Positions 40,784 through 49,542 of a DNA stretch of 64,000 nt are shown piece by piece. Numbering within the stretch: the first letter of the stretch is position 1; every line of letters starts with the position of its first letter. Below the pieces are notes generated by a model. It saw only the letters and a list, made by a program, of their open reading frames with translations. It made no database searches and was not told the origin of the DNA. Origin of the DNA: UBA4732 sp963823075. Lineage in GTDB: Bacteria > Planctomycetota > Planctomycetia > Gemmatales > Gemmataceae. The translations under genes were made by a program, and so were the position numbers. The DNA lies in assembly GCA_963823075.1 (NCBI GenBank), contig CAWGKE010000014.1, positions 62,001 through 126,000 on the forward strand, read 5' to 3'.

Positions 40784-41653
40784 GTGATCGCTGTGCTGCC
40801 GGGCATTCCACCCGCTGGGTCTGCGGAAGCCAACGCCTTCTGGATGGCCTTTTACGCGGGCCTTTACTCTGGCATCCTCTACAGCCTCGTAACAGGCGTG
40901 ATTGTCGGTTTGATCGTGCTGGTCGCCCAGCGCCGAGGGGACGCTCGTCGTTATCGAGCCGGACTGGAAAGGGAAGTGTCGCTAGCCCGCGAGCAGATGC
41001 GCGCCGTACTGCTTCAGCCAGAACCATTCATGATTGCCGACGACGCGGCAATCTGCGGGTCGCAGGCCGCTCGCGTCATCACGGACAGCGTCGTGCAGGG
41101 GCAGCCGATCGACCTCTGGACCGACCATCTACCTCGAAATAGGCATTTTTTCGATGCGCTTAGGAGGTTGCAAGCCACCCACGGACGTCTTCTTGTCACC
41201 GCCAACGCCGTGAATCTCCACCTGCGAAACCTCATCCGCATCCGCCTGCGCGAATGGCAGCACTCTTTCGACGGAGAACACATCAAATTCATTCTCGCCC
41301 GCATACGAGGTTGCGGGGTGAAAGAGATCCTACCTTGGATTCAGGCCCCCGGCCTTAACACAGAACGCGCACTGTTAGACACCTACGACAGCGTAGAAGC
41401 CAACGGCTCCAGCCAGGCGGTGTTTGACGCCTACCTTGAAGCGATCAAAGCTGAACGAGAATCTGCCGAAATCCTCCGACGCCTACTGAACTCCGCGACG
41501 CCCCAGCAGACAACCGCTCGTCTCCCGATCGGATTCCTGAATGTACTATCGCGGCGCGCGGCTGAGATGTATGAGCGGACATCGAAGCGATTGCTCGAGG
41601 AATGGAAGAAACGGTGGCGGCCTCGACAACAAGACCCTTCTCGCCGTGGGTGA
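40784..41653 (+). CDS. Unknown membrane-anchored protein near the right end
   Basis: A 289-residue protein with one transmembrane segment near residues 25-48 (YAGLYSGILYSLVTGVIVGL) and a cytosolic domain with ARRYRAGLEREVSLAREQM, FEAL-like helices and a basic C terminus (RLLEEWKKRWRPRQQDP). Similar host-interaction proteins occur in phages. No enzyme motif is visible. GC content is lower than its neighbours, which suggests transfer with the element. Confidence 0.55.
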   Translation: MIAVLPGIPPAGSAEANAFWMAFYAGLYSGILYSLVTGVIVGLIVLVAQRRGDARRYRAGLEREVSLAREQMRAVLLQPEPFMIADDAAICGSQAARVITDSVVQGQPIDLWTDHLPRNRHFFDALRRLQATHGRLLVTANAVNLHLRNLIRIRLREWQHSFDGEHIKFILARIRGCGVKEILPWIQAPGLNTERALLDTYDSVEANGSSQAVFDAYLEAIKAERESAEILRRLLNSATPQQTTARLPIGFLNVLSRRAAEMYERTSKRLLEEWKKRWRPRQQDPSRRG

Positions 41654-41710
41654 ACGACGCGCGGCACGACGACGCCCGATGCCTTGAGCCGGCGGCGTAG
41701 GACGGCTTCT

Positions 41711-42675
41711 ATGAAGACAAAAGCCACCTTTCTTTTCTTCCTTGTGACGACAGCGTTGGCCGTCGCGTGCGGGCCAGCGTTCACGGCCGACGATCCACCG
41801 CCGAGCGGCGACGCCGTGATCCGAGGCAGGGCCGGTCCATCCGAAATCGTCGTCAGGACCACGGCCCGCTGCGCCGGGGCGATCGATTCGCTCACGTGGT
41901 CTACTTCTACTAACGGAAACGCAAGGAGTTCATCGACAGCGCTGACCACGGCCGGCAGCTCCAGTCGGCCGTCAGCTTCGACAACGACCGGGACCACGGC
42001 GCCGAGACGTTCAACCCGACGGAGGCCGGTTCACGCGACGACGGCGCCGGCGACCGCTCCTCCAGCAAACTGCTCCGTCTCCACGCCGAGGGTTCGGAGC
42101 TGGAAACCACGACGCGCATGGCCTTCTGGCTGGTCCCCGGCGAGAAGTCGGACGGTCAACTCGCGCGCAACGACAAGACGCTTTCGGACGTCTTACTTTC
42201 CAAACGGGTCCGCATCGGACACAAGGACTTGCCGCACGCCATCGACTATCAAGTCACATTCACCCTCCCCGAAGGAGAGAAGCATACCTTCGCTCAGTTC
42301 GAGGCGCTGACCGGATACATGCCGGCCGAATTCGACCATTTCGAGGTGTACAACACCGACAAAGGCGCCCTGGAAGAGCTGAGCGAAGGCCCGGGCGAGC
42401 AGGGCCGGCCCGTCGTGTTCTCTACGGCCGACGGCGCCCATGCGCTGGGCGTCTATTCTCCTGACCCGCCTGCTCCCGGTTTCGAGCGTCCGGGCTATGG
42501 CCGCTTCCGATTCAAGGAGGAGAAGGTGAACAAGTGGAACTGCGTCTATCGCCTCCGCGACCCCAAGGGCGTTGCTCCCGGCGATTACCGCTTTCGGATG
42601 TTCGTGGCGGTCGGAACGCGCGAAGACGTGAAGACGACGCTAGCCGCCCTGGCGGAGGAGTTCACGGATCGCTGA
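41711..42675 (+). CDS. Chimeric secreted protein: element-borne 5' end joined to the host 3' part
   Basis: The 5' part (41711-41920, MKTKATFLFFLVTTALAVACGPAFT) is a diverged copy of the host gene's start, with PPSGDAVIRGRAGPSEIVV and DSLTW. The 3' part from 41921 is the host continuation, KEFIDSADHGRQLQSAV to ALAEEFTDR. They join with a one-base mismatch in frame: 221 bases to the repeat end, so one extra G near 41920 would make a full 321-residue product. The original gene is 21888-22097 plus 41932-42675. Function unknown. Confidence 0.7.
41921..41931. repeat. Right attachment core (attR) GCAAGGAGTTC
   Basis: Exact copy of 22087-22097 at the host boundary. A second, inner direct repeat ACTTCTACTA lies near both ends (22116-22125 and 41903-41912), probably part of the attP arms. 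Confidence 0.8.
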
Positions 42676-42683
42676 CCGCGCCG

Positions 42684-44051
42684 TCATATCGCCGGCTTGT
42701 CGAGTCCTTTGAGCACGCGGAACATCAACCCTGCCGCCTCGCGGGCCTCGGCTTCCGTAAGGATCAGCGGCGGCGCGATGCGAACCACCTTTTTCGCCAG
42801 CGGTCCCATCAGGTGGACGCCGTCGTCGCCGTCCTCGCCGCGGTAGCACGCCAGCACGACGGCGTTGGCCCATTCGGCTGCCGTGCGGCCCGCATGATCG
42901 CGCGTCTCCACGCCCCATACCATGCCGCCCTTTTCTCCTCGAATATGGGCGATGAACGGCAGCTCTTTCAGCCGGACCAAGCCCTCCTCCAGCACGGCCG
43001 ACGCCCGCCGGCTCCCGCCCAGCACATCGCCGGTCGCGAACTCCTCCAGCGTGGCCAGCACCGCCGCGCAGCAGAGCGGGTTGGCGCTCCAGGTGTCCGA
43101 CGCTTCGCCGTAGTCGAGGCTGGCGAACACGGCGGCGCTCCCCGCCGCCGCCGCCACGGGGACGCCGTTGCCCAGGCCCTTTCCGAGGACCACCATGTCG
43201 GGTTCCAGGCCGTAGGTTTCGTAGGCGAACAGGTCGCCGGTGCGGCCGAAGTTGGATTGGACCTCATCGAGGATGAAAATAAGGTCATTTTCGCGGCAGA
43301 ATGCTTGCAGCGTCCGCAGGTACTCCGCCGGCGGGTGGAAAGAGCCGCCGCCGCCGAGGTACGGCTCGGTGATTAGCACGGCCAATCGCCGGCCGAACTG
43401 GTGTAGCAGGGCGTCCAGTTCACGGCGGTACGGCGCCGGGTCGAACGGCCGGCCGCGCATGCCCACGTCCATGCACTCCGCCGTCGGGAAGCGGATGAAG
43501 CGAACGCGCGGGTCGCGGTCGTGGTCGGTTTCCGATCCGGTGACGGCGCCGGCCAGGCCCTTTTTGCCGTGGAAGCCGTAGCGCGTGGCGATGATCACGT
43601 CCCGCGTCCGGTCGCGCGCCAACGCGGCCCAAAGGGCCTTCTGGATCGCCTCGGAGCCGGACGCGGCCCACATCACCTGTTCCAGCCGCCGCCCGCCGGG
43701 TCGCCCTTGCAGCGTCTCGACCAGCAGGCGCGTCGCTTCGATCTCGACCGGCGTAACGGCGTTGTAGGCCGTCATTGGAAGCGCGCCGCCGGAGGGCGCC
43801 GGCCAGCCCATGTGTCCCATGAATCGCCGCATCCACCCGCTCGGATTGTGACCCAGGTTGGCGACCAGGACGCCCGAGGTGAAGTCGTAGAGCCGTCGGC
43901 CTTCCGGCGTCCAGTGAAAGGCGCCGGCGCTGCGAACAAGCACGGCCTGAGTTGGCGTGTAGGTGCGCGTGGAGCGCGGCTCGAACCGGGCGGCGCCGGC
44001 GCGGGCGCGGTTAGAAGCTTCTTCGTGGGGATGTTGGATGGGAGAAGTCAT
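42684..44051 (-). CDS. Class III aminotransferase
   Basis: PLP-dependent aminotransferase of 455 residues. MVVLGKGLGNGVPVAA carries the PLP lysine and FILDEVQSNFGRTGDLFA the conserved acidic strand. Two further blocks, YGFHGKKGLAGAVTGSETDHD and EQVMWAASGSEAIQKAL, give the usual cofactor loops. The substrate is uncertain (4-aminobutyrate, acetylornithine or glutamate-1-semialdehyde-type). It follows an oxidoreductase by 15 bases on the same strand, so they may work together in an amino sugar or amino acid pathway. Confidence 0.82.
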   Translation of the reverse strand: MTSPIQHPHEEASNRARAGAARFEPRSTRTYTPTQAVLVRSAGAFHWTPEGRRLYDFTSGVLVANLGHNPSGWMRRFMGHMGWPAPSGGALPMTAYNAVTPVEIEATRLLVETLQGRPGGRRLEQVMWAASGSEAIQKALWAALARDRTRDVIIATRYGFHGKKGLAGAVTGSETDHDRDPRVRFIRFPTAECMDVGMRGRPFDPAPYRRELDALLHQFGRRLAVLITEPYLGGGGSFHPPAEYLRTLQAFCRENDLIFILDEVQSNFGRTGDLFAYETYGLEPDMVVLGKGLGNGVPVAAAAGSAAVFASLDYGEASDTWSANPLCCAAVLATLEEFATGDVLGGSRRASAVLEEGLVRLKELPFIAHIRGEKGGMVWGVETRDHAGRTAAEWANAVVLACYRGEDGDDGVHLMGPLAKKVVRIAPPLILTEAEAREAAGLMFRVLKGLDKPAI

Positions 44052-44066
44052 GAATCCTCCTCGGCG

Positions 44067-45359
44067 TCACACCGCCGGCTCGTACAGCACGGTCGGCGCC
44101 GTCTCGCCCGGCGCCCACAGCACCAGGCCGCCATGCGACCCGTTGACCACGGCCTGGCAACCCGGCCGGCCCTCCGCGTGTCGCCGAAGGATCGCCTCCA
44201 TGGCCTGCACCGCCGCCACGACGGCTCGGTCGGCCGAAACGTCGTTGTACTCCAGGTCGCGCATCCGCCGCAAGCGCTGGTCCCGCCCATCGGCCGGGCC
44301 GCCGAACTCGACGTAGCCGACCTCCTCGAAGAAGCGATGAATGACCTCCAAACCGTAGCCGCGGCGGCTCCGATTCTCCCGATCGTCCCACGGTTCCACG
44401 AACGTCGCACTGTAGTGGTGGTTGGGCGTGTATTTGTACTCGCCGGGCGAGCGGCCCTCGACGGTGATTTCGACGCCGCGCTTGCGCTGGTGGGCGTTCC
44501 AGACCCCGTTGTCGAAGCGGAACTGCACCTCCTGTTCGACGTAGCCGGGGAAGTCGTCGGGCGTCACCCAGCTGGTGTGAATGTCGAAAGCCGCCTCACG
44601 GCCGTCGGGGTAGGCGTAGACCGTCTGGAGCTGGACCGAGTCCCAGGTGGGGCCGTCGGCGGCGCCGACGAGGCCGCGCTGGCCGGTGGCGGCGACGCGG
44701 GCCAGGCGGGCGTTCGGGGCGCCGAACGTGAAATCAATCAATTTGAGATAGTGGACGGCGACATAAGTTCCTGGATTGCGTCCGGCGATCCACTCGGCGA
44801 ACTGCTTGCCGCTGATCGATTTCGGCTCCAGCAAGGAGCAATAGCCGTTGTTGACGTGCCGCAGCACGCCGTCGAGGACGTGGGTGCGGAGCTTCTTGTG
44901 GTCGGGGTCGGCCAGCTTGTGGTAGACGACCTTGGCGAGGACGCCGTTCCTCCGGGCTAAGGCGTCCAATTCGTCCAGTTCCTGCAAGCACAGGACAGAG
45001 GGTTTCTCGATCAGGACATGCTTTCCAGCGGCGAGGACCTGCCGGGCGCCGTCGAAGTGGCGGTCGTCCGGCGTGGCGATGCAAACGACGTCCACGCCCC
45101 GCGCGAGCATGTGGGCGATGGCGTCCGGCCCGGTGCAGCTGAGGAACGGGCCGAAGCGGCCGGACTGGCGGAGGCGTTCGGCGCGGCTGCCGGTACGGCT
45201 GGCGACGACTGCCAACTCGACCTCGACGGGGTCGAAGTCGCGGCGTCGGCGGGCGTCGGCGTGCAGCTGCTCGATGACGTGACAGTAGGTTTCCTCGAAA
45301 ATCATGCCCAGCCCGGCCATGCCGACCTGGAGACGACGGAAAGCAGGGGAAACGTTCAT
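44067..45359 (-). CDS. Gfo/Idh/MocA-family oxidoreductase
   Basis: NAD(P)-dependent oxidoreductase-like protein of 430 residues from ATG 45359 (MNVSPAFRRLQVGMAGLGMIF). The Rossmann domain has VDVVCIATPDDRHFDGARQVLAAGKHVLIEKP with the EKP Lys, and the C-terminal dimerisation domain follows from YVAVHYLKLIDFTFG to EVGYVEFGG. These families act on sugars, inositols or biliverdin. It is the promoter-proximal gene of the pair with the aminotransferase. Confidence 0.82.
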   Translation of the reverse strand: MNVSPAFRRLQVGMAGLGMIFEETYCHVIEQLHADARRRRDFDPVEVELAVVASRTGSRAERLRQSGRFGPFLSCTGPDAIAHMLARGVDVVCIATPDDRHFDGARQVLAAGKHVLIEKPSVLCLQELDELDALARRNGVLAKVVYHKLADPDHKKLRTHVLDGVLRHVNNGYCSLLEPKSISGKQFAEWIAGRNPGTYVAVHYLKLIDFTFGAPNARLARVAATGQRGLVGAADGPTWDSVQLQTVYAYPDGREAAFDIHTSWVTPDDFPGYVEQEVQFRFDNGVWNAHQRKRGVEITVEGRSPGEYKYTPNHHYSATFVEPWDDRENRSRRGYGLEVIHRFFEEVGYVEFGGPADGRDQRLRRMRDLEYNDVSADRAVVAAVQAMEAILRRHAEGRPGCQAVVNGSHGGLVLWAPGETAPTVLYEPAV

Positions 45360-45505
45360 GGCGGCATCATAACGGCGGATGCGGCGAAGTGAAAGGGGGC
45401 GAAGTCGGAGTCGGTCCCGCTGTTGTGCGACAATAGAAATGGGTTCTCCCGCACTCTTGGTGACGACGTACTTATCCCGCACGCCGGCCCGTCGGGCGGG
45501 GCGCC

Positions 45506-46264
45506 TTACGCCGCCCGCAGGACTCTGGCCCGCAGCAGGGCGAACCCGGCCCGGCCGTACATCTGCCGCTTGATCGTCTTGAGCCGGTTCACCTGCCCCT
45601 CCACCGGGCCGTTGCTCCACGCCTCCGTCAGCGCGGCCCTCACCGCCGCCTCATCCTGCCCCAGGCCGGCCGCGAATGATTGCAGCTCGCCGCACGCCGA
45701 CCGCTCGACCGCCGCCAGCCAATCCACGAAGGACGTCCTCCCCGCCTTGCGGACCAGCGCCGCGAACTCCGCCGCCAGGCCCAGCCCCTCCCGCAACGCG
45801 GCGTCGCCGGACCGCAGACGGTCCAGCCGTTTTTGCTCCTCGCCGTCACGGTCCTCCGGCCGGTGGATGAAGTCGAACGACAACTGACGGGCCGACGGCG
45901 GGGACGGCCGGGCGGGCGGCTTCCGCGGGTCGGTGCGTCGGCCGGGCCGGCCGGTGCTTCCCAGGCGGCGGGCCACAAAGCGGCGCACCGCGTCGTAGGA
46001 CGCCCGGCAGCTCCGCGCCGCCAGATGCCGATGCAACTCCGCCGCGTTGTGGCCGCCGCGGCCGATCCAGTCGTCCCTGAGGGCGGCGAAGGCGTCCCGT
46101 TGCGTCGGCGGTCGCCGCTCCGGGTTCCAGTCGGGCCCCCCCTTGCGGACGGCCTCGTCATCGACGCCGACGTAGCGAGGCGATGGGGTCGGTTCCCCTG
46201 ACCAGGCCTTGACTCGCCGCAGCCGGGTGTCGGGGCGGGTCGGCATGTCCAGCAAACCTGACAC
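45506..46264 (-). pseudogene. ISL3 transposase, C-terminal part
   Basis: Holds the end of an ISL3-family transposase: YVGVDDEAVRKG joined directly to WNPERRPPTQ with the middle missing, then EAWSNGPVEGQVNRLKTIKRQMYGRAGFALLRARVL, the family C terminus. An internal deletion removes roughly 150 residues of the catalytic region, so it is inactive. It shares an approximately 120-base segment with the right fragment. Confidence 0.8.
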
Positions 46265-46414
46265 TCCAACAGTCGTTTGCTTGACTGCTCGCCTTTTTTG
46301 AGTATTCTGCTTTGGGCAGAGCCTGCTGTTTTGACCGCAAGCCTGTGATGCTGCGCTTGTCCGGTTTCTTTCCAGGAAGGACCGGGAGTCGGACCCGGTT
46401 CATGCCTGGCTTCA

Positions 46415-46600
46415 ACGACGGCGGCAGACATCGAAACCATCGTCCGGCGCGCTTCTTTCGGGGCTGAACCGGGACAGCTCGCCCGGCACGAGGGCCGTCC
46501 CAACGCCGCGAAAGAGCCGCAGTGGGACATGATCGCGGTAGACGAGGCGCACAAGCTGTCCGCCTACGAATACGGAAAAAAGGTCGAAAGCAGTGACCGT
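46415..46600 (+). pseudogene. Fragment of a SNF2/DEAH-type helicase
   Basis: One frame reads ADIETIVRRASFGAEPGQLARHEGRPNAAKEPQWDMIAVDEAHKLSAYEYGKK, whose DEAH box and preceding strand match motif II of SWI2/SNF2-type ATPases. Nothing else of the gene is present. It is a relic lying 50 bases before the phosphoesterase start. Confidence 0.55.
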
Positions 46601-46650
46601 TGCCCAGGCCGTCGCATCCGTCCCCTCCCCTCACGCCCACGGAGTTCCCC

Positions 46651-48702
46651 ATGTTCAATCGTCTCTGGCGTCAATGGCAGCGCTCCATCGTGGAGTCCGT
46701 GCGGCGTAACGCCCTCCGGGGAGGGAAGCGGGCGCGCCTGTCGTCCTTCCGGCCGCGGTTGGAAGTTCTGGAAGGACGGGCCCTTCCATCGACCCTTGGC
46801 GATGTCTTTTATATAGACATGGAGAACCACAACCTGACTTCAAACCCTGCAACCGTGGTGTTGCCGGGCCCTTATGCAATACAGCAGCTCCTCGGCAATC
46901 CCGCGGCCTCCTATCTGAACAGCCTCATCACCCCTGGCAACCCCAACGCCGCACAGACCTCCTATGCCAGCAACTACCAGAGCGTTGGCGCGGGGGTCCA
47001 TCCGTCGGAGCCGAACTACATCTGGCAGGAAGGCGGCAGCAACTTCGGCGTGGTCGGCAACGACCTCGACCCCTACGCCAACAACGGCAACCCCAACCCG
47101 AACCTCAATACCAACGTCAAGCTGATCGCCGCGACAGGGAACAACCCGGCCAACCTCGCCGCGTTGCTTCAGGCGCAATATGGCGCCGCCGGCTGGAAGT
47201 CCTACCAGGAAGACATGCAGTACACCGGCTTGAGTGTGCCGACGACGAGCGCCGCCGGCGCCATACCCGGCGGCGGGACGAATCCCTACAACGGCAGCAC
47301 TCTGTACAACTTCCAGGTCAAGCACGACGGCACCCTCTTCTACACCGCCACGAATGGCGGCACGCTCAACGGCCCGGGCCCCAGCGACTCCACGAACACG
47401 GAAGCCCCGTTCTACGAGCCGCTGGTGCCCGTGCAGTTTGGCATGGACCTCATGAACAACAGCGTCGCCAAATACAACCTCATCACCCCGGACCTGTACA
47501 ATGACATGCACAGCGGGTTGCCCGGCGGCTTCACCTACAAAGGCGTCTTCTACCCCAACGCCAACCCCGATGGATCCCCCAACGATCAAGAGGCGGTCGC
47601 GCAGGGCGACAATTTCCTTTCCATGATCATCCCACAGATCATGGCTTCCCAGGCCTACCAGAACAACGGCGCGATCGTGATTTGGTTCGACGAGACCGAA
47701 GGTGGAGACACGAGTGCATTCACCCTGCCTGAAATCGTCATCTCGCCGCTGGCCAAGGGCAACGCCTACGACAGCGCCGTGCCTTTCACCCACTCTTCCG
47801 ACCTGAAGAGCATGCAGGAACTCTTTGGCGTGTCGCCGCCAGGTGGAGGGTTCCTGGGCGGTGCGAACACTCCGAGCACGAGTGACCTGGGCGACCTGTT
47901 CAAGCCCGGCGCGCTGACCCCGCCCAGCCCGGCGCCCGTGGCCGTGGAAATCTCCGGCGCGGGCGTGTGGCGCTACGAGGACGCGACGGGCTGGAATCAC
48001 CTGACCACGGCCAACGCCTCCCTGGTGAGCGTCGATCCCAGCGGCGACGTGGCGATCGAGATCCCGGGCGCGGGCGTATGGCGCTTTGAGGACGCGAGCG
48101 GCTGGAAGCAGCTGACCACGGCCAACGCCTCGCAGGTCAGCATCGCCGGCAACGGCTTCGTGGCGATCGAGATCCCGACTGCGGGCGTGTGGCGCTTTGA
48201 GGACGCCAGCGGCTGGAACCAACTGACCACGGCCAACGCCTCCGCCCTCGACATGGACGCCAACGGCGACGTGGCAATCGAGATCCCGACTGCGGGCGTG
48301 TGGCGCTTTGAGGACGCCACCGGCTGGAACCAACTGACTACGGCCAACGCCTCGCAGGTCAGCATCGCCGGCAAGGGCTTCGTGGCGATCGAGATCCCGA
48401 CTGCGGGCGTGTGGCGCTTTGAGGACGCCAGCGGCTGGAACCAACTGACCACGGCCAACGCCTCCGCCCTCGACATGGACGCCAACGGCGACGTGGCGAT
48501 CGAGATCCCGGGCTTTGGCGTCTGGCGCCGCGAAGACGCGACCGGCTGGGCGCAGCTGACCCCGATCGACGCCTCTCTGGTGGCGATCGACGCCCTCAGC
48601 GACGTGGCCGTCGAAATCCCCGGCGTCGGCGTGCGGCGCTGGGATGGAACCGCCGGCTGGACGCAGCTGACCACCGCTGACGCCTCCGCCCTCGACGCCT
48701 GA
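46651..48702 (+). CDS. Phosphoesterase-family surface protein with seven 37-residue repeats
   Basis: A 683-residue protein. It begins MFNRLWRQWQRSIVESVRRN and carries RLEVLEGRALPS, the N-terminal motif seen in many planctomycete surface proteins. A phosphoesterase-type domain follows with DVFYIDMENHNL and IVIWFDETEGGD, which look like metal-binding acidic motifs of the PF04185 family. Residues 430-683 are seven tandem units of 37 residues (VAIEIP.AGVWRFEDA.GWNQLTTANAS type), like tectonin or beta-propeller blades. Start supported by GGAG. It lies between the ISL3 halves and may be cargo. Confidence 0.8.
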   Translation: MFNRLWRQWQRSIVESVRRNALRGGKRARLSSFRPRLEVLEGRALPSTLGDVFYIDMENHNLTSNPATVVLPGPYAIQQLLGNPAASYLNSLITPGNPNAAQTSYASNYQSVGAGVHPSEPNYIWQEGGSNFGVVGNDLDPYANNGNPNPNLNTNVKLIAATGNNPANLAALLQAQYGAAGWKSYQEDMQYTGLSVPTTSAAGAIPGGGTNPYNGSTLYNFQVKHDGTLFYTATNGGTLNGPGPSDSTNTEAPFYEPLVPVQFGMDLMNNSVAKYNLITPDLYNDMHSGLPGGFTYKGVFYPNANPDGSPNDQEAVAQGDNFLSMIIPQIMASQAYQNNGAIVIWFDETEGGDTSAFTLPEIVISPLAKGNAYDSAVPFTHSSDLKSMQELFGVSPPGGGFLGGANTPSTSDLGDLFKPGALTPPSPAPVAVEISGAGVWRYEDATGWNHLTTANASLVSVDPSGDVAIEIPGAGVWRFEDASGWKQLTTANASQVSIAGNGFVAIEIPTAGVWRFEDASGWNQLTTANASALDMDANGDVAIEIPTAGVWRFEDATGWNQLTTANASQVSIAGKGFVAIEIPTAGVWRFEDASGWNQLTTANASALDMDANGDVAIEIPGFGVWRREDATGWAQLTPIDASLVAIDALSDVAVEIPGVGVRRWDGTAGWTQLTTADASALDA

Positions 48703-48712
48703 GCGCCGTTCC

Positions 48713-49268
48713 GTCCCGGCAGCAGGTCCAGCACCTGAGCGCGTTCGAGGTCGATCAGGATCGTTCCGTAGCGCCGCCCCTTGCGGACGGCCTCGTCATC
48801 GACGCCGACGTAGCGAGGCGATGGGGTCGGTTCCCCCGGCCAGGCCTTGACCCGCCGCCGCCGGGTGTCGGGGCGGGTCGGCATGTCCAGCAAACCCGCC
48901 AGCCGGCTGCCCGCCTCGCCGCCCAAGGCGAAGCCGAGATCCCGGTGGGCCTCGGTCAGCCGGGCGGTGGAGCGGGCGTGGGCAGGCAGCCCCTGCGCCA
49001 GACGCTCGCAGAAGATGCGCCGGGGGCAGTCCGGCCGGACGCAGTGGAACCTGCGCACCAGCAGACGCAGGGCGACGCCTCGCCCCGGGGCGGGGAGGTC
49101 GGCGACGGTGCGCCGGTAGTGGCTGTGGACGCGGTCGGAGGCGGTCCCGCACCGGGGGCAAACCGCCGCCGCTGCGGTGCAGACGAGCAAGGCGACGGCA
49201 GTCGTGGGGGTCAAAACGAGGTCCGCCAGGCGCAGGCTGGCGCCCGAGAACAGGTCGAGAGGCGGCAA
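48713..49268 (-). pseudogene. ISL3 transposase, N-terminal part
   Basis: MPPLDLFSGASLRLADLVL and a zinc-finger-like CPRCGTASDRVHSHY, then FHCVRPDCPRRIFCERLAQG and PRYVGVDDEAVRKGRRYGTILIDLE to DLLPGRNG. The ISL3 reading ends at the junction with the phosphoesterase gene near 48712 and runs antisense into it after that. It is truncated and inactive. Confidence 0.82.
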
Positions 49269-49542
49269 CGATGGGTTCCTTCAGGCGAAGCCATGAAGGG
49301 GAGTCGATCCCTCCATTATAGGGCAGCTGCACCAACTTCGCGGGAGAACCCATTTCTATTGTCGCCTGACACCTGCCAGCAAATCTCCTTGTCCCCGTCG
49401 CGTTCTCCCGTTACCCTGGCAACATCCTGGTATCGCGGAGGACTTCGCGCACCACGGGACGGACCCCGACCGCGCCCTTTCTTGCATTTTTCATGCGGCG
49501 GCAATCCGGCGCCCCGAATCCCTCGTCTGTTAGGGTGACGGT

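Larger units (their letters stand above)
22087..41920. mobile_element. Integrated phage-satellite-like element, about 19.8 kb
   Basis: Bounded by the direct repeat GCAAGGAGTTC, with a large serine recombinase at the left end and an XRE-type regulator near the right end. The genes run mostly rightward: recombinase, unknown protein, small proteins, primase-helicase, several unknowns, PLD-like protein, terminase components, fibre-like protein and ParB-like remnant. A leftward cluster then holds an HTH protein and small proteins. No portal, capsid, protease or tail tape-measure gene was recognised. Precise excision in silico restores a host reading frame. Two insertion sequences have landed inside it. 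Confidence 0.82.
45427..49365. mobile_element. Rearranged ISL3-type element carrying a surface-protein gene
   Basis: Matching inverted ends, both starting GCGACAATAGAAATGGG, lie at 45427 and 49365. The transposase is split: C-terminal part at the left, N-terminal part at the right, with about 120 bases (46138-46257 and 48777-48896) present in both. Between them lie a helicase fragment and a phosphoesterase gene. No 8-bp target duplication is evident, so the element is probably rearranged. Confidence 0.7.

Noticed and set aside
22116..41912. ACTTCTACTA direct repeat as the integration core
   Set aside because: Using it, the rejoined host gene is out of frame and contains a repeated GCAAGGAGTT; the outer repeat gives a perfect frame.
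46840..48444. Minus-strand open frame with repeats opposite the phosphoesterase
   Set aside because: The repeats mirror the 37-residue units of the plus-strand gene, which has the ribosome site and motifs.
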